A DNA stretch of 64,000 nt. It comes from Lamprocystis purpurea DSM 4197 (GTDB lineage Bacteria; Pseudomonadota; Gammaproteobacteria; Chromatiales; Chromatiaceae). Location: contig NZ_KB902498.1 in assembly GCF_000379525.1 (NCBI RefSeq), positions 74,488 to 138,487 of the forward strand, in the 5' to 3' direction. The notes under the pieces were generated by a model. It had not been told where the DNA came from, made no database searches, and saw only the letters and a program-made list of their open reading frames with translations. Made by a program: the position numbers and the translations under genes. Below are positions 63,354 through 64,000 of this stretch, piece by piece; positions within the stretch are counted from its first letter, which is position 1; each line of letters starts with the position of its first letter.

Positions 63354-64000
63354 ATGCGCCAGCCACTGATTGCCGGTAACTGGAAGATGAACGGGACCAA
63401 GGCCAGCGTCGAGCGGCTCTTGGCCGATGTCGTCGCTGGCGCTGGTGCCATCCAGCGTAGCGAAGTCGCGGTTTGTCCGCCCTATCCGTTCCTGCAGATG
63501 GCCGCGCAGGCGCTGGCCGGCAGCAGTGTTCGTCTGGGTGCGCAGAACCTCAGCACCGAGGCGAGCGGCGCCTTTACCGGCGAGGTCGCCGGCCCCATGC
63601 TGGCCGAGTTCGGCTGCAAGTATGTCATCGTCGGCCACTCCGAGCGGCGGGCGATGTACGGCGAGGACGATGCGCTGGTCGCCAAGAAACTGGCCGCGGC
63701 GCACGCGGCTGGCCTGACGGCGATCCTGTGTGTGGGCGAGACCTTGGAAGAGCGTGAGCGCGGCGACATGGAAAAGGTGGTTGGCGGCCAGATCGACGCG
63801 ATCATCCAGATCAGCGGGATCGGCGCCTTCGACGTCCTCGAAGTGGCTTACGAGCCCGTGTGGGCGATCGGCACCGGGAAGACGGCAACGCCCGCCCAGG
63901 CCCAGGAAGTCCATGCCTTCATCCGCAACCGGTTGGCCGGCCATAGTGCGCCGATTGCGGCGAAGACGCGCATTCTGTACGGCGGCAGCATGAAGGCCAG
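63354..64000 (+). CDS. tpiA: triosephosphate isomerase, 5' part (runs off the window)
   Basis: The first 215 or so codons of tpiA. It interconverts dihydroxyacetone phosphate and glyceraldehyde-3-phosphate. Visible motifs: RQPLIAGNWKMNGT (catalytic Lys), VIVGHSERRAMYGEDD (catalytic His), LEVAYEPVWAIGTGKTATPA (catalytic Glu and flexible loop 6) and the start of the phosphate site ILYGGSMKA at the edge. Two ATGs stand in tandem (63351, 63354); the second lies 7 bases after GGGAG and fits the family N-terminus better. About 35 residues remain beyond the window. Confidence 0.96.
   Translation, partial: MRQPLIAGNWKMNGTKASVERLLADVVAGAGAIQRSEVAVCPPYPFLQMAAQALAGSSVRLGAQNLSTEASGAFTGEVAGPMLAEFGCKYVIVGHSERRAMYGEDDALVAKKLAAAHAAGLTAILCVGETLEERERGDMEKVVGGQIDAIIQISGIGAFDVLEVAYEPVWAIGTGKTATPAQAQEVHAFIRNRLAGHSAPIAAKTRILYGGSMKA

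Overview
The window is GC-rich gammaproteobacterial chromosome. The core genes (nadK-recN, hrcA-grpE-dnaK-dnaJ with a CIRCE operator, maeB, smpB-ssrA, tpiA), the tmRNA tag ANDDNYALAA and the abundance of palindromic intergenic repeats fit a large-genome purple sulfur bacterium (Chromatiaceae-like). That assignment is an inference from gene content and style; no taxonomic marker such as rRNA is present.

Layout. 1-2.0 kb: the end of a ParA/KGGVGR-like ATPase gene coupled to a P-loop ATPase, an uncharacterised pair. 2.2-4.0 kb: housekeeping cluster of a Nudix ADP-ribose pyrophosphatase, a class I glutamine amidotransferase and tag. 4.1-8.2 kb (minus): a PhoD-type phosphatase and a secreted two-domain nuclease/phytase-esterase-like protein, probably for phosphate scavenging. 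8.4-12 kb: degraded accessory region with a HigBA-type toxin-antitoxin pair, a broken STAND/TPR gene and three palindromic repeat families in mirrored order. 12-18 kb: AI-2E-type permease, seven-bladed WD40 protein, and a periplasmic binding protein coupled to a hybrid histidine kinase. 18-26.7 kb: gene debris around a secreted alpha-amylase, an Lrp regulator and leuA, with truncated pgsA, Uma2, AlbA/Schlafen, CARDB and IS remnants. 27-35.3 kb: recN, nadK and the heat-shock operon. 35.6-46.3 kb: M1-like peptidase, ChaN-PDZ protein, TrhP, an AT-richer islet of small unknown genes, maeB and a PliI-like secreted protein.

46.6-62.0 kb is a complete type I BREX anti-phage locus in the order brxA-brxB-brxC-(pseudogene)-pglX-(AlbA/Schlafen-type gene)-pglZ-brxL, ending 62 bases from ssrA. 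Its outstanding feature is pglX: a whole REP-associated tyrosine transposase (RAYT) flanked by its own REP palindromes sits in frame (52779-53606, exactly 276 codons) between the N-terminal domain and the methyltransferase motif I, and a further REP pair is translated near residue 1100. The reading frame is open over 1396 residues, so the cell may make a methyltransferase-HUH transposase fusion. Just upstream of pglX lie two tandem copies of ATTGGCCC-N13-GGGCCAAT, probably an operator, next to the remains of an older AlbA/Schlafen gene.

At least eight palindromic repeat types are scattered between genes (called A to H here), and many gene remnants end at them. The right end holds ssrA, smpB and the start of tpiA.
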